DNA of 64,000 nucleotides from an uncultured Eubacteriales bacterium (GTDB lineage Bacteria > Bacillota > Clostridia > Lachnospirales > Lachnospiraceae): contig CADBUJ010000022.1 in the NCBI GenBank assembly GCA_902797845.1, forward strand, positions 62,001 through 126,000, read 5' to 3'. Shown piece by piece: positions 62,954 through 64,000 of this stretch; the first letter of the stretch is position 1, and every line of letters begins with the position of its first letter. The position numbers and the translations under genes were made by a program. The notes below the pieces were generated by a model. The model was given only the letters and a program-made list of their open reading frames with translations. It ran no database searches and was not told where the DNA came from.

Positions 62954-64000
62954 AAGATATAAAAGACATCAGGGATAAGATAGATATAACAGACGAAAAA
63001 ATAGTAGAGCTTTTTGAGGATCGGCTGGATCTTGCGGGAGAAGTGGGCCGGATAAAGAAATCATCGGGAAGTCCTGTCTTCGTGCCTGAAAGAGAACTGG
63101 AGAAGATAAAAAAGATAAAAGAGGCAGTAAGGGATACGGAGGATGAAAGAGCCGTAACGTCCCTGTACACATATATAATGCTCTTAAGCCGCATGAAGCA
63201 GTACAAAATGCGCCTGGGGGACAAGGAAGATACGGGTCTTAAAGAAAGAGAGGACCTTTTTGCTAAAGGCCAGACTATCGTATATCAGGGAGTCAGGGGA
63301 GCATACGGCCATGAGGCGGCCATGAGGTTTTTCGGCAGAGATGTTAACTGCTACAGTGTGGATACCTTCCGCGAAGCAATGGATGAGGTAAAGCATAAAG
63401 GCGCCGATTTTGCGGTGCTGCCTATTGAGAATTCCTCCACGGGTATAATAGATGATGTCTATGATATTCTGGCGGAATACGATAATCACATAGTAGGAGA
63501 ATGCACATTAAAGATAGGGCATGCCTTGCTTGGACTGAAAGATGCTGAAATAGAGGACATAAGGAAAGTTTATTCTCATCCCCAGGGCCTTTTGCAGACG
63601 AGAAGATTCCTTTCGGGCTTTGACTGGGAGGAGATAAGTGCCAGGAACACAGCCGTATCCGCAAAGACCGTAATGGAGAAGGGTGATAGGACTCTGGCTG
63701 CAGTGGCATCTCCTGCAGCAGCTGATTTATACGATCTAAAGATATTAAAGGATAACATAAGCGATAATCCCAATAATTCCACAAGGTTTATAGTCGTAAG
63801 CGCCAAAAAGGAATATCCGGTAAACGGAGATATAATAAGTATTTGTTTTGAACTTAAACATGAGGCAGGAAGCCTTTATAAGATACTCACATATCTGTAT
63901 TACAACGACCTCTCCATGACAAAAATAGAATCAAGACCTATACAGGGGACGAAATTTGAATATAGATTTTATGTGGATTTTGAAGGAAACTTAAAGGGAG
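62950..64000 (+). CDS. pheA: Bifunctional chorismate mutase / prephenate dehydratase, 3' end outside window
   Basis: Makes phenylpyruvate from chorismate. The start is GTG at 62950, overlapping the folB-folK stop (GTGA). Residues 1-85 are the chorismate mutase helices (IRDKIDITDEKIVELFEDRLDLAGEVGRIKK). Residues about 110-285 are prephenate dehydratase (VRGAYGHEAAMRFF, LPIENSSTGII, the NSTRF motif). The ACT domain follows, with the phenylalanine-binding ESRP in MTKIESRPIQG. The frame is open to the window end after 350 codons, so only the last few tens of residues are missing. Its place behind folate genes joins two chorismate-related pathways. Confidence 0.94.
   Translation, partial: MKDIKDIRDKIDITDEKIVELFEDRLDLAGEVGRIKKSSGSPVFVPERELEKIKKIKEAVRDTEDERAVTSLYTYIMLLSRMKQYKMRLGDKEDTGLKEREDLFAKGQTIVYQGVRGAYGHEAAMRFFGRDVNCYSVDTFREAMDEVKHKGADFAVLPIENSSTGIIDDVYDILAEYDNHIVGECTLKIGHALLGLKDAEIEDIRKVYSHPQGLLQTRRFLSGFDWEEISARNTAVSAKTVMEKGDRTLAAVASPAAADLYDLKILKDNISDNPNNSTRFIVVSAKKEYPVNGDIISICFELKHEAGSLYKILTYLYYNDLSMTKIESRPIQGTKFEYRFYVDFEGNLKG

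Noticed and set aside
1..64000. Mobile elements, CRISPR arrays, tRNA or rRNA genes
   Set aside because: No transposase or integrase-like protein, no spaced repeat array and no tRNA-like fold was seen by eye on either strand; a dedicated tRNA scan was not possible.

Overview
The window reads as chromosomal DNA of a Gram-positive anaerobe of the Clostridia, most likely Lachnospiraceae. This is inferred from family content: class III fructose-bisphosphatase, AddAB instead of RecBCD, the rqcP-divIC-tilS-hpt-ftsH order, a SpaA/DUF11 surface protein, and two secreted or anchored C39-like proteins of a type typical of that family. Genes are densely packed, Shine-Dalgarno sites are strong and sigma-A-type promoters are easy to read. 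No tRNA, rRNA, CRISPR array, prophage, transposase or insertion sequence was seen.

Layout. 1-7.9 kb: the 3' part of htpG, then a complete oligopeptide ABC importer (binding lipoprotein, two permeases, two ATPases). 7.9-9.5 kb: a small membrane protein and an M20 peptidase. 9.5-15.4 kb (minus strand): prfC, aroE, mgtE, and an apbE / NusG-domain-II / Gx-transporter trio. 15.5-21.3 kb (plus): degV, hup and the rqcP-ftsB-tilS-hpt-ftsH housekeeping run, without the yabP/yabQ sporulation genes. 21.5-30.0 kb: a DUF6612 lipoprotein, then a second peptide importer with a fused double ATPase, an M81 (MlrC-like) peptidase and the CCA-adding enzyme. 30-37.6 kb: plsC plus a membrane protein (minus), two C39-like exported proteins (plus), a pyridoxamine kinase and typA (minus). 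37.8-41.4 kb: an SSB-like protein that appears to start at ATA, and a large surface protein. 41.5-54.0 kb: a tight six-gene operon fbp-nadE-addB-addA-methyltransferase-hslO. 54.0-55.2 kb: a split chromate transporter (minus). 55.3-59.3 kb: csp, exoA, a YerC-type repressor, lepB, an S1-domain protein with a YtxH-like partner (minus) and acpP. 59.4-64.0 kb: folC, folE, folP and a folB-folK fusion, running into pheA, which is cut by the window end.

Two peptide importers lie near two metallopeptidase genes (M20, M81), which points to a peptide-using metabolism. The folate genes cover GTP to (poly)glutamylated folate except for dihydrofolate reductase and aminodeoxychorismate synthesis. The most notable observations are: a NadE whose glutaminase domain has lost its catalytic cysteine motif; the ATA start of the SSB-like gene; two mutually exclusive hairpins in front of the secreted C39-like gene; 10-bp tandem repeats in front of the pyridoxamine kinase gene; and an 839-residue anchored protein with a C39-like domain lacking recognisable catalytic residues.
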